Below are positions 18,755 through 27,296 of a stretch of DNA of 39,672 nt, piece after piece. The stretch's first letter is position 1. Every line of letters starts with the position of its first letter. The notes below the pieces were generated by a model. The model was not told where the DNA came from and made no database searches. It saw only the letters and a program-made list of their open reading frames with translations. The stretch comes from Burkholderiaceae bacterium (GTDB lineage Bacteria; Pseudomonadota; Gammaproteobacteria; Burkholderiales; Burkholderiaceae_C): NCBI GenBank assembly GCA_022702125.1, contig JAKOND010000242.1, positions 1-39,672 on the forward strand, in the 5' to 3' direction. Made by a program: the position numbers and the translations under genes.

Positions 18755-19273
18755 CTATCGTTTTTGCAGCAGGCCGCCGAGCGCCCCGAGCAGGTCGCCC
18801 GAGCCGGGCGCGCTGCCTTCGGGCGGCAGGTGGCCGTCGGGCGTGAGGCGGTCCACGATCTGCGGCAGCCACTGCGCCGCCATCTCGCGCAGCTGGGCGG
18901 CGTCCATGCCGACCTTGGCGGCGATCGTGCCGAGCAGGTCGCCGCCGAGCGCGTCCTGCACCTGCCCTCCCGAGACCGGCAGGTTGGCGCCCTTGCCGAT
19001 CCAGGACTCGACCAGGTGGCCCAGGCCCGCGTCGGAGAACTTGCGCGCCAGCCCCGGCAGGCCGCCCACCGGCCCGTCGGGCGCGGTCAGCATCGGGCCG
19101 AGCACGCCGGCCAGGGCGCCGAGGCCGCCGAGCCCGCCCAGCAGCCCGCCGAGGCCGCCCGCTGCGCCCCCGCTGGGCTGAGCACCCGGTGCCGCGCCGG
19201 GCGGCGTGCCGGCGCCGATGCCGGCGCTGCCGCCGTTGAGTACCGAACCGATGACCGAATCGAGCAATCCCAT
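18755..19273 (-). CDS. YidB-family protein (DUF937)
   Basis: 172-residue protein of the YidB/DUF937 family, whose function is unknown. It begins MGLLDSVIGSVLNGG, has a long Gly/Leu-rich low-complexity middle (GGLGGLLGGLGGLGALAG) and the conserved C-terminal half with DAGLGHLVESWIGKGANLPVSG and LREMAAQWLPQIVDRLTPDG (in two blocks), then ends GDLLGALGGLLQKR. There is no signal peptide and no clear membrane helix. GGAGAG precedes the ATG at 19273. It is downstream of, and on the same strand as, the M20 peptidase gene at 19369, 95 bp away, so co-transcription is possible. Confidence 0.9.
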   Translation of the reverse strand: MGLLDSVIGSVLNGGSAGIGAGTPPGAAPGAQPSGGAAGGLGGLLGGLGGLGALAGVLGPMLTAPDGPVGGLPGLARKFSDAGLGHLVESWIGKGANLPVSGGQVQDALGGDLLGTIAAKVGMDAAQLREMAAQWLPQIVDRLTPDGHLPPEGSAPGSGDLLGALGGLLQKR

Positions 19274-19368
19274 GTTTCTCTCCTGATGCGAGGGGGGTGG
19301 CCGGAGGCGTGGCGCCGTCCGGCCGGACACCCATTCTGCGGCCGATGCCGCCGGCGGGCGCAAACCGT

Positions 19369-20763
19369 TCAGCGCGCGGCGCCCGACGGGGCGGCCGGCG
19401 CCGGACGGCGGGCCAGCAGCGGCTCGCTCACGCCCTGCACGCCGACCAGGCCGAGCACCGTCACCAGCGCGGTCTGCGCGCCCTTCCAGGCGTCGGTGGG
19501 GTCGAACCACTCTTCCAGCGCGTGGAAGTTGCCGGTCTTGCCGCCGCTGCCGAGGATGACCGCCGGGATGCCCAGGCTCATCGGCACGTTGGCGTCGGTG
19601 CTGGCGCCGCGCAGCGCCGGCTTCTGGCCCGCGAGCGCGACCGAGGCGACCGCCGCCTGCACGATGGCCGAGTCCGTCGGCGTGGCGCCGGCCGGCCGGT
19701 CGCCGATCAGCTTGGCGCTGGACGTGATGCGCGCCGAGGCGATGCGCTCCGGCCCGCTCCAGCGCTGGTTCTCCTCGGCCACGCCGCGCTCGATGGCGGC
19801 CATGATGTCCTTCTCGGTCTGCAGCAGCGCCGGCAGGGCGTTGGAGCGGATGTCGATCGCCATGTTGGCGTCGCCGGCGATGGTGTTGACCGAGGTGCCG
19901 CCGCCGACCTTGCCGACGGTGAAGGTGGTCTTCGGATCGCTCGGGGTGCGCACGTCGCCGATGTGGGCGATGGCCCGGCCCATGGCGTGGATCGCGCTCG
20001 GCACCTGGCCGAAGGCGCCGAAGCTGTGGCCGCCCGGGCCCTTGAAGGCCACGTCGTAGCGGTGGCTGCCGGTGCCCTGGGTCAGCACCGTCTCGCCGGT
20101 GCCCGGTTCGAGGCCGACCATGCCGTCGATGTCCGGGTGGTCGCGGAACAGCGCCTTGATGCCGCGCAGGTTGCCGAGTTCCTCCTCGCCGACGTTGCCG
20201 ACGAAGACGATGTCGCCCACCGTCTGCAGCTTGCGCTCGTTGAGCGCCTTGAGCCACGACAGCAGCACCGTCAGCCCGCGGGTGTCGTCGGAGATGCCGG
20301 GGGCGTAGAGGCGGCCCTCGCGCTCCTTGACCGTCACGTCGGTGCCCTCGGGGAACACCGTGTCCAGGTGGGCCGAGACCACCAGCTTCGGGCCCTGGCC
20401 GGTGCCCTTGCGGATGCCGATGGCGTTGCCTTCGGCATCGATGCGCGCGTCGGCGATGCCGAGTTCGCGCAGGCGGGCCACGAAATATTCGGCGCGCTTC
20501 TGCTCCTTGAACGGCGGCGCCGGGATCTGCACCAGCGTGCGCAGCTCGCCGATGGCGCGGTCATGGTCGGCGCGCAGGTCGTCGAGCACCTGGCGCACCG
20601 GCGCGGCGGCCTCCACCGACTGCAGGGCGCGCTGGGTCGCGGCGCTCGGCGCCGGCGGCACCAGGGTCTGCGCCTGCGCGGCCAGGGCGGCGAGGCCGAG
20701 GCTGGCGGCGAGGGCACTGCGGCGCAGAGTGAAGCCCGGGCGTCGGACGGACGAAAACAGCAT
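19369..20763 (-). CDS. Exported M20/M28-type metallopeptidase (carboxypeptidase G2-like)
   Basis: 464-residue zinc peptidase with an N-terminal export signal: RRPGFTLRRSALAASLGLAA ending AAQAQ near residue 32; the twin arginines make Tat export possible but the motif is not canonical. Metal-site motifs are SAHLDTVFP (His about 132), GISDDTRG (Asp about 159), NVGEEELGNLRG (Glu about 193-194) and a late His in GNFHALEEWFD. GPGGHSFGAFG belongs to the dimerisation domain. The start at 20763 fits the signal peptide; the extension to 20823 does not. It resembles periplasmic M20 peptidases with a T-like aminopeptidase motif order; substrate unknown. Confidence 0.92.
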   Translation of the reverse strand: MLFSSVRRPGFTLRRSALAASLGLAALAAQAQTLVPPAPSAATQRALQSVEAAAPVRQVLDDLRADHDRAIGELRTLVQIPAPPFKEQKRAEYFVARLRELGIADARIDAEGNAIGIRKGTGQGPKLVVSAHLDTVFPEGTDVTVKEREGRLYAPGISDDTRGLTVLLSWLKALNERKLQTVGDIVFVGNVGEEELGNLRGIKALFRDHPDIDGMVGLEPGTGETVLTQGTGSHRYDVAFKGPGGHSFGAFGQVPSAIHAMGRAIAHIGDVRTPSDPKTTFTVGKVGGGTSVNTIAGDANMAIDIRSNALPALLQTEKDIMAAIERGVAEENQRWSGPERIASARITSSAKLIGDRPAGATPTDSAIVQAAVASVALAGQKPALRGASTDANVPMSLGIPAVILGSGGKTGNFHALEEWFDPTDAWKGAQTALVTVLGLVGVQGVSEPLLARRPAPAAPSGAAR

Positions 20764-20841
20764 GGAGCAATCCTTTTTCTCGGATAAGGGAAGAATGGAT
20801 TGTCGAACATGCAAGGGTCGCACCAGCGTCCCCCGGGGGAC

Positions 20842-22353
20842 TCAGCCCGCCAGCGCCACGAAGCGCTGCGTCGCGTAGAGGCCCATGGCCGTCCAGTGGT
20901 GCGCCGGGGCCATCGCCTCGACCAGCAGTTCGCCCTGCCGGGTCACGTCCTCGGCGGCATCCAGCCGGCGGCGCAGTTCCTGCACGTCGGGGTCGTCCAG
21001 GTCCAGGCCGGTGTCGAGGGCGGGCTGCTGCAGTCCCCGGGCGGCGGCCAGGCGGGTCTGGGCGCGGAAACTGGCCGGGCGGCGGGACGCGCCCGGGGCG
21101 GCATCGGTCGGGGCGGGCGCGCCGTCGGCGCTGGCCTCGGGGCCGCGGATCCAGTCGTGGATCACCTGCAGCTCGTAGCGGCTGAAGACGCCGAACATCT
21201 CGGCGCGCTCGCCCTGCAGCAGGCCCCAGAAACGGCTCTCGGCCACCGGGGCGTTGCGCACGATCCAGCCCATGTCCTCCAGCGCGGCCAGGAAGTCGCC
21301 CACCTGCTCGGGACGGGACAGCCAGTCGTTGACCGCCCGGCCGGCGACGCGGCAGTAGTCCGAATGCGCCACCCGGCCGGCGCCGCTCTTGCGGGCGAAG
21401 ATGCGCTCGACTTCGGCCTGGATGTCGAAGCCGGCGATCACGCTGCCGGTGCCGGCGCCCAGCTCGTTGAGCCGGTAGCCGTTGCGCACCCGCTGCCAGA
21501 ACGCGTCGCCGTCGCCCAGGCGGGGCATCGCGTCGAGCACCGCGTCGACCGCGCGCTGGGCATGGCCGCTGTCGGCGTTGTCCACGGTGACGTGCAGCGT
21601 GAAGTAGTACGGGTCGATGCCCAGTTCGTTGAGTTCGTAGGAGGTGATCAGCAGGTGCAGCGGCAGCTGCTCGTAGCCGAGGTTGAAGCCGATGATCTCG
21701 GGCAGCAGCGCGTCGGCGTGCGCCGACAGCGCGAGTTGCAGCGCGCCCTGGGTGTAGCGGTCGTCCGGCAGGTCGCGCCAGTGCTCCAGGCCGTGGGTGG
21801 CCAGCAGGCGGCGGTACAGCAGCACATGGTTCTTGCCGGGCTGGCCGTCGCCGAGTTCTTCCACGTAGGTGCGCACCAGATCGGCGTGGCGGGGGTTCTG
21901 CCAGTGGCGCAGCACGCCGTAGAGCCAGGAGCCGTCGACCAGCTTGGTCGGCGCGACGCCGCGCAGGAAGTGCAGCGCGTGCGCCCGGTTGCCGAAGAAG
22001 CGGCGGGGCGCGCCGGCCTTGCGTCCGGCGAGGTAGTCGCGGTACTGCGCGCCGACGGCCTCGACGCCGGCGTGCATCCAGTCGGCCAGGCCGGAGGGCT
22101 GCTCGGGCAGGTCGCAGGGCAGGCCGGCGGCGGCCTGCAGCTGGCGGTCGAGGTAGGCGCGGGCGGCGGCGCGGACGTCCGGATCGCGCGGCCGGTCGAG
22201 CAGGGCGTCGTAGCGCGCCCGGTCGGTCGGCAGGGCGTCGTTGGCGGGCTGCGCGGTCTGCCGGAGCCGGGCGGGCACGGGGTGCGGCGGTGCCGGGCGG
22301 GAAGGGGTGAAGCGGTCGAGGTCGAGGGCGAGCAGGGAAGACATGGCGGGCAT
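20842..22353 (-). CDS. Haem-oxygenase-like iron-containing redox enzyme family protein
   Basis: 503-residue protein with the helical haem-oxygenase-like fold seen in diiron oxidases such as CADD, BesC and UndA (Pfam Haem_oxygenas_2 type). Candidate metal ligands follow the family pattern: Glu about 165/166 and His 176 in VEELGDGQPGKNH, a Glu in GYEQLPLHL (about 228), then His 254, Asp 258/261 and His 264 in FTLHVTVDNADSGH. It is longer than the usual 220-350 residues: about 110 residues precede and about 140 follow the core, including a Pro/Ala-rich linker near 405-430. Start is ATG 22353 or 22344; neither has a Shine-Dalgarno sequence. It sits alone, so substrate and partner are unknown. Confidence 0.82.
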   Translation of the reverse strand: MPAMSSLLALDLDRFTPSRPAPPHPVPARLRQTAQPANDALPTDRARYDALLDRPRDPDVRAAARAYLDRQLQAAAGLPCDLPEQPSGLADWMHAGVEAVGAQYRDYLAGRKAGAPRRFFGNRAHALHFLRGVAPTKLVDGSWLYGVLRHWQNPRHADLVRTYVEELGDGQPGKNHVLLYRRLLATHGLEHWRDLPDDRYTQGALQLALSAHADALLPEIIGFNLGYEQLPLHLLITSYELNELGIDPYYFTLHVTVDNADSGHAQRAVDAVLDAMPRLGDGDAFWQRVRNGYRLNELGAGTGSVIAGFDIQAEVERIFARKSGAGRVAHSDYCRVAGRAVNDWLSRPEQVGDFLAALEDMGWIVRNAPVAESRFWGLLQGERAEMFGVFSRYELQVIHDWIRGPEASADGAPAPTDAAPGASRRPASFRAQTRLAAARGLQQPALDTGLDLDDPDVQELRRRLDAAEDVTRQGELLVEAMAPAHHWTAMGLYATQRFVALAG

Positions 22354-22542
22354 TCGGCGCCGACCATCGCTGCCGGCAGAGTGGGGTTTCAGAGGAGTGC
22401 CCACTCTCGGTGCGCCGATCCGTGCCCCGTATCGGTGCTCTGCCGCAATCGCCGTGGGAGGGCTCCTACCGGTGCGTAGGGAAGCCGCAGGCAGGGCCGG
22501 CCGCCGGCAGGCATCCCGGGCGCGCGGTCCCGGCGCCCGGCG

Positions 22543-23271
22543 TCAGCGGCCTCGGGCGCCGTCGGCCAGCAGCGCCAGGGCCGCGAGCTGCGCGGTCTCG
22601 GAACGCAGCACCCGTGCGCCCAGCGTGACCGGACGGAAGCCGGCGGCCAGCGCCGCGTCCTCCTCCTGCGGCGTCAGCCCGCCCTCGGGGCCGCCCAGCA
22701 CCGCGACCGCGCCGGCATGGCCGGCGGCGGCCTCGGCGAGCGGGCGGCTGTCGGGCCGCAGCGTCAGCAGCAGGCGCAGCGTGCCCGGCGGCAGGTGCGC
22801 CCATCCCTCGGCCCCGGCGCGCACCGGCTCCACCGCCGGCACCCGGTTGCGGCCGCATTGCTCGCAGGCCGCCACCGCCACCGCCTGCCAGTGGGCCTGC
22901 TTCTTCTCGGCGCGCTCGCCGGCCAGCCGCAGCACGGTGCGCGCGGTCAGCAGCGGGGCGATGCCGGCGGCGCCGAGCTCGGCCGCCTTCTCGACCAGCC
23001 AGTCCATGCGCTCGTTGGCCGGCATGCCGACCAGCAGGTGCACCGGGCGCGCGGCCTCGCGCTCGACCGGGTCGTGGGCGCCGACGTCCACCGCGACCGT
23101 GCTGCGGCCCATGCGCGCGACCGTGGCCGCGTGTTCGCCGCCCCGGCCGTCGAACAGCGTCAGGCCGTCGCCCGGCTGCAGCCGCAGCACCTGCACATGG
23201 CGCGCGGCGCCGGCCGGCAGGTCGATGCATTCGCCGGGCACGAGCGGCACGGGGCAGTGGATGCGGGGCAT
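22543..23271 (-). CDS. rsmE: 16S rRNA (uracil(1498)-N(3))-methyltransferase
   Basis: 242-residue SPOUT-class methyltransferase acting on U1498 of 16S rRNA in the 30S subunit. It begins MPRIHCPVPLVPGECIDLP with the N-terminal PUA-like domain (HVLRLQPGD-type motif at about 26-36), then has KAAELGAAGIAPLLTAR, and the knot region with LGGPEGGLTPQEED (about 193-206) and LGARVLRSETAQLAAL, both diagnostic of RsmE. Length matches the family. It follows the amgK-like gene on the same strand after 79 bp. No oddity seen. Confidence 0.95.
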   Translation of the reverse strand: MPRIHCPVPLVPGECIDLPAGAARHVQVLRLQPGDGLTLFDGRGGEHAATVARMGRSTVAVDVGAHDPVEREAARPVHLLVGMPANERMDWLVEKAAELGAAGIAPLLTARTVLRLAGERAEKKQAHWQAVAVAACEQCGRNRVPAVEPVRAGAEGWAHLPPGTLRLLLTLRPDSRPLAEAAAGHAGAVAVLGGPEGGLTPQEEDAALAAGFRPVTLGARVLRSETAQLAALALLADGARGR

Positions 23272-23350
23272 GGCGGCGGGTGGCTTGCTATGGTTATGGG
23301 AGCTGCCGGCCCAGGTGTCACCTGGGCCGTCGGGCCGTTTCGCGTCCGCT

Positions 23351-24562
23351 TCAGCCCATCCGCCCGTAGGCGAAGCCGACGACGGCCTCGGTGCCCTCGA
23401 TGCGGTCCACCAGGCGCAGCAGCGGCAGCAGTTCGCGGTAGCGGCCGGCGGTGGCGCGGATGTAGGCGATGAAGCGCGGCGTGTCGGCCAGGTACCGGGG
23501 CTTGCCGTCGCGCAGCGTCAGCCGCGCGAAGATGCCGGCCACCTTGAGGTGGCGCTGCAGCCCCATCCACTCGACGTCGCGGTAGAAGGCGCCGAAGTCC
23601 GCGTCCACCGGCAGGCCGGCCTTGCGCGCCTGCTGCCAGTAGCGGATGGTGACGTCGAGCACGAAATCCTCTTCCCAGCTCAGGAAGGCGTCGCGCATCA
23701 GGCTGGCGATGTCGTAGGTGATCGGGCCGTAGACCGCGTCCTGGAAATCGAGCACGCCCGGGCGCGGGTCGCCGCCGGCGGGCAGCATCAGGTTGCGCGG
23801 CATGAAATCGCGGTGCACGTAGACGGACGCCGCCGTCAGGTTGCGCGCCACCAGCTGGTCGAAGGTGCTGTCGAGCGTGCGGGCCAGCTCGCCCTCGACC
23901 GCCACGCCGCGGTGCTTCGCCAGGTACCAGTCGGGGAAGAGCTGCAGTTCGCGCCGCAGCAGCGCTGCGTCGTAGGCGGGCAGCACGCCGGGGCGCGAGG
24001 CGCGCTGCCAGGCGATCAGCGCGTCGATGGCCTGCAGGTAGTGCGGCAGCGCGGCCTCGGCCGAGGGTCGCCCGTCCGGGCCGGAGGCGCCGTCCTTGAG
24101 GGCCTCCATCACCGTCCGGCGGCCCAGGTCGTCGAGCAGCAGGAAGCCGTGCGCCTCGTCCCACTCCAGCACCTCGGGCACCCGCAGGCCGGCGTCGCGC
24201 AGCAGCGCGGCGATGCGCACGAAGGGCCGGCTGTCCTCCAGCGCGGGCGGGGCGTCCATGACGATGGCGGTGCCGCCGGGCAGGCCGGGCGCGTCCAGGC
24301 GCAGGTAGCGGCGGAAGCTCGCGTCGGCCGAGGCGGTGCGCAGGCTCTCCGGCCGCAGGCCGTGGCGCGCGGCCACCGGCGCCAGCCAGGCGCCGAAGGC
24401 GGCGGCACGGGCCGGGTCGGCCCAGGCGACCGGATCGCCGGCGGCCGGCGGCGGGACGGCGCCGGAGGCGGGCGCGGGGGACGGCGTGGAGGGAGCGGTG
24501 CCGCCGGGCAGGGCGGCGGCGGCGTCCTGCGGGGGCGACGCGGGTGCGGCGGGTGGGGTCAT
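23351..24562 (-). CDS. amgK: Aminoglycoside phosphotransferase-family sugar kinase (AmgK-like)
   Basis: 403-residue kinase of the APH/choline-kinase fold. Catalytic loop VHRDFMPRNLML (about residue 270) and metal-binding LDFQDAVYGPITYDIASL are complete, and the N-terminal lobe has DASFRRYLRL. The family member next to lptD in pseudomonads and Burkholderiales is AmgK, the anomeric N-acetylmuramate/N-acetylglucosamine kinase of peptidoglycan recycling. Its usual partner murU is not next to it here; rsmE is. The first 50 residues are a Pro/Ala-rich extension. A TAGAAT element 10 bp before the ATG suggests a very short leader. Assignment to AmgK is by family and context, so moderate. Confidence 0.82.
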   Translation of the reverse strand: MTPPAAPASPPQDAAAALPGGTAPSTPSPAPASGAVPPPAAGDPVAWADPARAAAFGAWLAPVAARHGLRPESLRTASADASFRRYLRLDAPGLPGGTAIVMDAPPALEDSRPFVRIAALLRDAGLRVPEVLEWDEAHGFLLLDDLGRRTVMEALKDGASGPDGRPSAEAALPHYLQAIDALIAWQRASRPGVLPAYDAALLRRELQLFPDWYLAKHRGVAVEGELARTLDSTFDQLVARNLTAASVYVHRDFMPRNLMLPAGGDPRPGVLDFQDAVYGPITYDIASLMRDAFLSWEEDFVLDVTIRYWQQARKAGLPVDADFGAFYRDVEWMGLQRHLKVAGIFARLTLRDGKPRYLADTPRFIAYIRATAGRYRELLPLLRLVDRIEGTEAVVGFAYGRMG

Positions 24563-24688
24563 GGATAATCCCATTCTACAAAGCGGTGCCGCTGCGCCGG
24601 CACGGCCGCCCCCTCGCGTCGCCCGTCCGCGCCGTCTTCCGATCACCCGATCCGCGCGCTGGACCTCCCCGATGGATCTCCGCCTCCC

Positions 24689-27241
24689 ATGCCCGACCTG
24701 AGCCGAACGATGTCCCGCCTGCCCGGCTCCTCCCGCCGCCGGGCCGCCGCCCGGCGTTCCCCGCCGGCGCTGCGCAAGACGCCGCTGGCGCTGCTGGCCG
24801 CCGCCGCCCTGCTGCAGGGCGCCCCGCTGTGGGCGCAGACCGGCGCCGACGCCATCTCCGATGCGCTGGACGCCGAGGGCCTGCGCGCCGCGCCGACGCG
24901 TCCGGACGCCTCCGTCGCGCCGCGCACCCGCCCCCCCGCCGCGCTGCCCGGCGCCGTGCCCGACGCGCCGGTGCTGCGCGCCAGCCCGCTGCTGCGCGAC
25001 GAGATCCCGCGCGACGACCGCCGCTCGCTGCCGGTCTACGTCACCGGCGACCGCACCGTCGGCCAGACCGGCCTGACCACCGGCGTCGAGGGCGACGCCG
25101 AACTGCGCCGCGGCGACACGGTGATCCGTGCCGACAAGCTCGAATACGACCAGCCCACCGACCGCGCCACCGCCACCGGCAACGTGCGCATCAACCAGGC
25201 CGGCAACCAGTTCGAGGGCCCGGCGGCCGACCTGCGGGTCGAGTCCTTCGAAGGCACCTTCGAGCAGCCGCGCTACAAGTTCCTGCAGAACGGCGCCTAC
25301 GGCGAGGCGCGCCGGGTCGATTTCATCGACGACGAGAACATGGTCATCCACGACGCCACCTACACCACCTGCCGGCGCCGGCCGGGCGACGGCTGGGTGC
25401 CCGACTGGATCCTGACGGCCAGCTCCATCACCATCGACCAGGGCGCCGACACCGGCATCGCCGAGGACGCCAAGCTGCGCTTCAAGAGCCTGCCCGCCGT
25501 GCCGCTGCCCGAACTGAGCTTCCCGCTGACCGAGAAGCGCAAGTCCGGCTTCCTGCCGCCGGTCATCGCCACCGGCAACGTCAACGGCGTCGAGACCATC
25601 GTGCCGTACTACTGGGACATCGCGCCCAACCGCGACGCGACCCTCTACCCGTCCGTCAAGACCAAGCGCGGCGTGGACCTGGCCGGCGAGTTCCGCTACC
25701 TCGAGGACACCTACCGCGGCCAGGTCCGCGGCAACTGGGTGCCCTACGACACCCTGCGCGAGCGCGCGCGCTGGGGCCTGTCCGCCCAGCAGACCGGCCT
25801 GTTCGACACCGGCATCCCGGGCATCGGCGCGCTCGGCCTGGCGTACAACATCAACCGCGTCAGCGACGACGACTACTGGCGCGACTTCTCTCGCATCTCG
25901 CCGACGCTGATGACGCGCACCCTGCCGACCGACGTCAACCTGAACTGGGGCCGCAACGACTTCTCCGTCGCCCTGCGCACCCTCAAGTGGCAGACGCTGC
26001 AGGACACCCGGACCACGACCGCCATCGTGCCGCCGTACGACCGCATGCCGCAGCTCACCGTCGGCTACGCGAAGCTCGACCAGGCCGGCTTCGACTACTC
26101 GGTGACCACCGACTTCACCCGCTTCGAGGCCAACCGCGCGCTGACCAACCAGCCCAACGCCAAGCGCGCCTTCGCGCTGGGGCAGATCAGCCGGCCCTTC
26201 ATCGCGCCGGGCGGGTTCTTCACGCCCAAGCTGCAGTTCCACGCCACCGCCTACCAGTTCGACGAGGCGCTGCCCAACGGCATGACCTCGGCCAGCCGCA
26301 GCGTGCCCACCGCCAGCCTGGACACCGGCCTGGTCTTCGAGCGCGACGCGAACTACTTCGGCCGGTCCTTCCGCCAGACGCTGGAGCCGCGCGCCTTCTA
26401 CGTGCGCACGCCCTACCGCGACCAGAACTACCTGCCGGTCTACGACACCTCCTACAGCGACTTCAACTTCGCCAGCATCTGGACCGAGAACGCCTACATC
26501 GGCAACGACCGCATCTCGGACAACAACCTGCTGACGCTCGGCACCACCACCCGCCTGCTCGACGCCGACACCGGCGCCGAGGCCGCGCGCTTCGGCATCG
26601 CCCAGCGCCTGCGCTTCGAGGACCAGCGGGTGACGCTGCCCGGCGGCACGGTCGCCACCGACCGGCTCAGCGACGTGCTGCTGGGCGCCAGCGTCAACTG
26701 GACGCGGCAGTGGGCGCTGGACTCCACCTTCCAGTACAACCCCAAGACCGACCAGTCGATCCGCTCGGTGGTCGGCGCGCGCTACAACCCCGGCGACTAC
26801 CGGGTGGTGAGCGCGGCCTACCGCCGCCAGCGCGTGACCTCCACCATCACCACGCCGAGCCAGCTGATCGACGTCGGCTGGCAGTGGCCGATCAACGACC
26901 TCTGGGGCGACCGCGGCCTGGACCTCGGCGCCGGCCGCGGGCAGGGCCCGGGGCGCATCTACTCGGTCGGCCGCATGAACTACAACATCGACGACAGCAA
27001 GCTGGTCAACATGGTCGCCGGCTTCGAGTACGAGGGCGACTGCTGGATCGGCCGCATCGTCGTGCAGCGCCAGCAGACCAGCACCACGACCGCCAACAAG
27101 AGCGTCCTGTTCCAGATCGAATTCCTGGGCTTCTCGCGGGTCGGTTCCAATCCGCTGGTGGTGCTGCGGCAGAACATCCCGCGCTACCAGTACCTGCGCG
27201 ACCAGGTCACCTCGCCCAGCCGCTTCAGCAACTACGATTGA
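24689..27241 (+). CDS. lptD: LPS-assembly protein LptD
   Basis: 850-residue outer-membrane beta-barrel that with LptE places lipopolysaccharide on the cell surface. A signal peptide (KTPLALLAAAALLQGAPLWAQ, cut near residue 50) is followed by an LptA-like jellyroll (about 115-270, with GDTVIRADKLEYDQPTDRA) and the barrel with family phrases such as ETIVPYYWDIAPNRDATLYP, LEPRAFYVRTPYRDQNYLP and QIEFLGFSRVGSNPL. Only two cysteines occur in the whole protein, one in TTCRRRPG in the N-domain and one in EGDCWIG near the end. It leads the lptD-surA-rsmA cluster and is divergent from the amgK-like gene. A start at 24710 is also possible. Confidence 0.96.
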   Translation: MPDLSRTMSRLPGSSRRRAAARRSPPALRKTPLALLAAAALLQGAPLWAQTGADAISDALDAEGLRAAPTRPDASVAPRTRPPAALPGAVPDAPVLRASPLLRDEIPRDDRRSLPVYVTGDRTVGQTGLTTGVEGDAELRRGDTVIRADKLEYDQPTDRATATGNVRINQAGNQFEGPAADLRVESFEGTFEQPRYKFLQNGAYGEARRVDFIDDENMVIHDATYTTCRRRPGDGWVPDWILTASSITIDQGADTGIAEDAKLRFKSLPAVPLPELSFPLTEKRKSGFLPPVIATGNVNGVETIVPYYWDIAPNRDATLYPSVKTKRGVDLAGEFRYLEDTYRGQVRGNWVPYDTLRERARWGLSAQQTGLFDTGIPGIGALGLAYNINRVSDDDYWRDFSRISPTLMTRTLPTDVNLNWGRNDFSVALRTLKWQTLQDTRTTTAIVPPYDRMPQLTVGYAKLDQAGFDYSVTTDFTRFEANRALTNQPNAKRAFALGQISRPFIAPGGFFTPKLQFHATAYQFDEALPNGMTSASRSVPTASLDTGLVFERDANYFGRSFRQTLEPRAFYVRTPYRDQNYLPVYDTSYSDFNFASIWTENAYIGNDRISDNNLLTLGTTTRLLDADTGAEAARFGIAQRLRFEDQRVTLPGGTVATDRLSDVLLGASVNWTRQWALDSTFQYNPKTDQSIRSVVGARYNPGDYRVVSAAYRRQRVTSTITTPSQLIDVGWQWPINDLWGDRGLDLGAGRGQGPGRIYSVGRMNYNIDDSKLVNMVAGFEYEGDCWIGRIVVQRQQTSTTTANKSVLFQIEFLGFSRVGSNPLVVLRQNIPRYQYLRDQVTSPSRFSNYD

Positions 27242-27296
27242 CCGCGCGCCCCGGCCCCCCCTGCCTCCGCGGCCCGTCCTCCCCGCACATCCACCT

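Noticed and set aside
22405-22542. Possible hairpin GTGGGAGGGCTCCTAC in the spacer before the haem-oxygenase-like gene
   Set aside because: Short and imperfect; no link to a terminator or riboswitch could be made.
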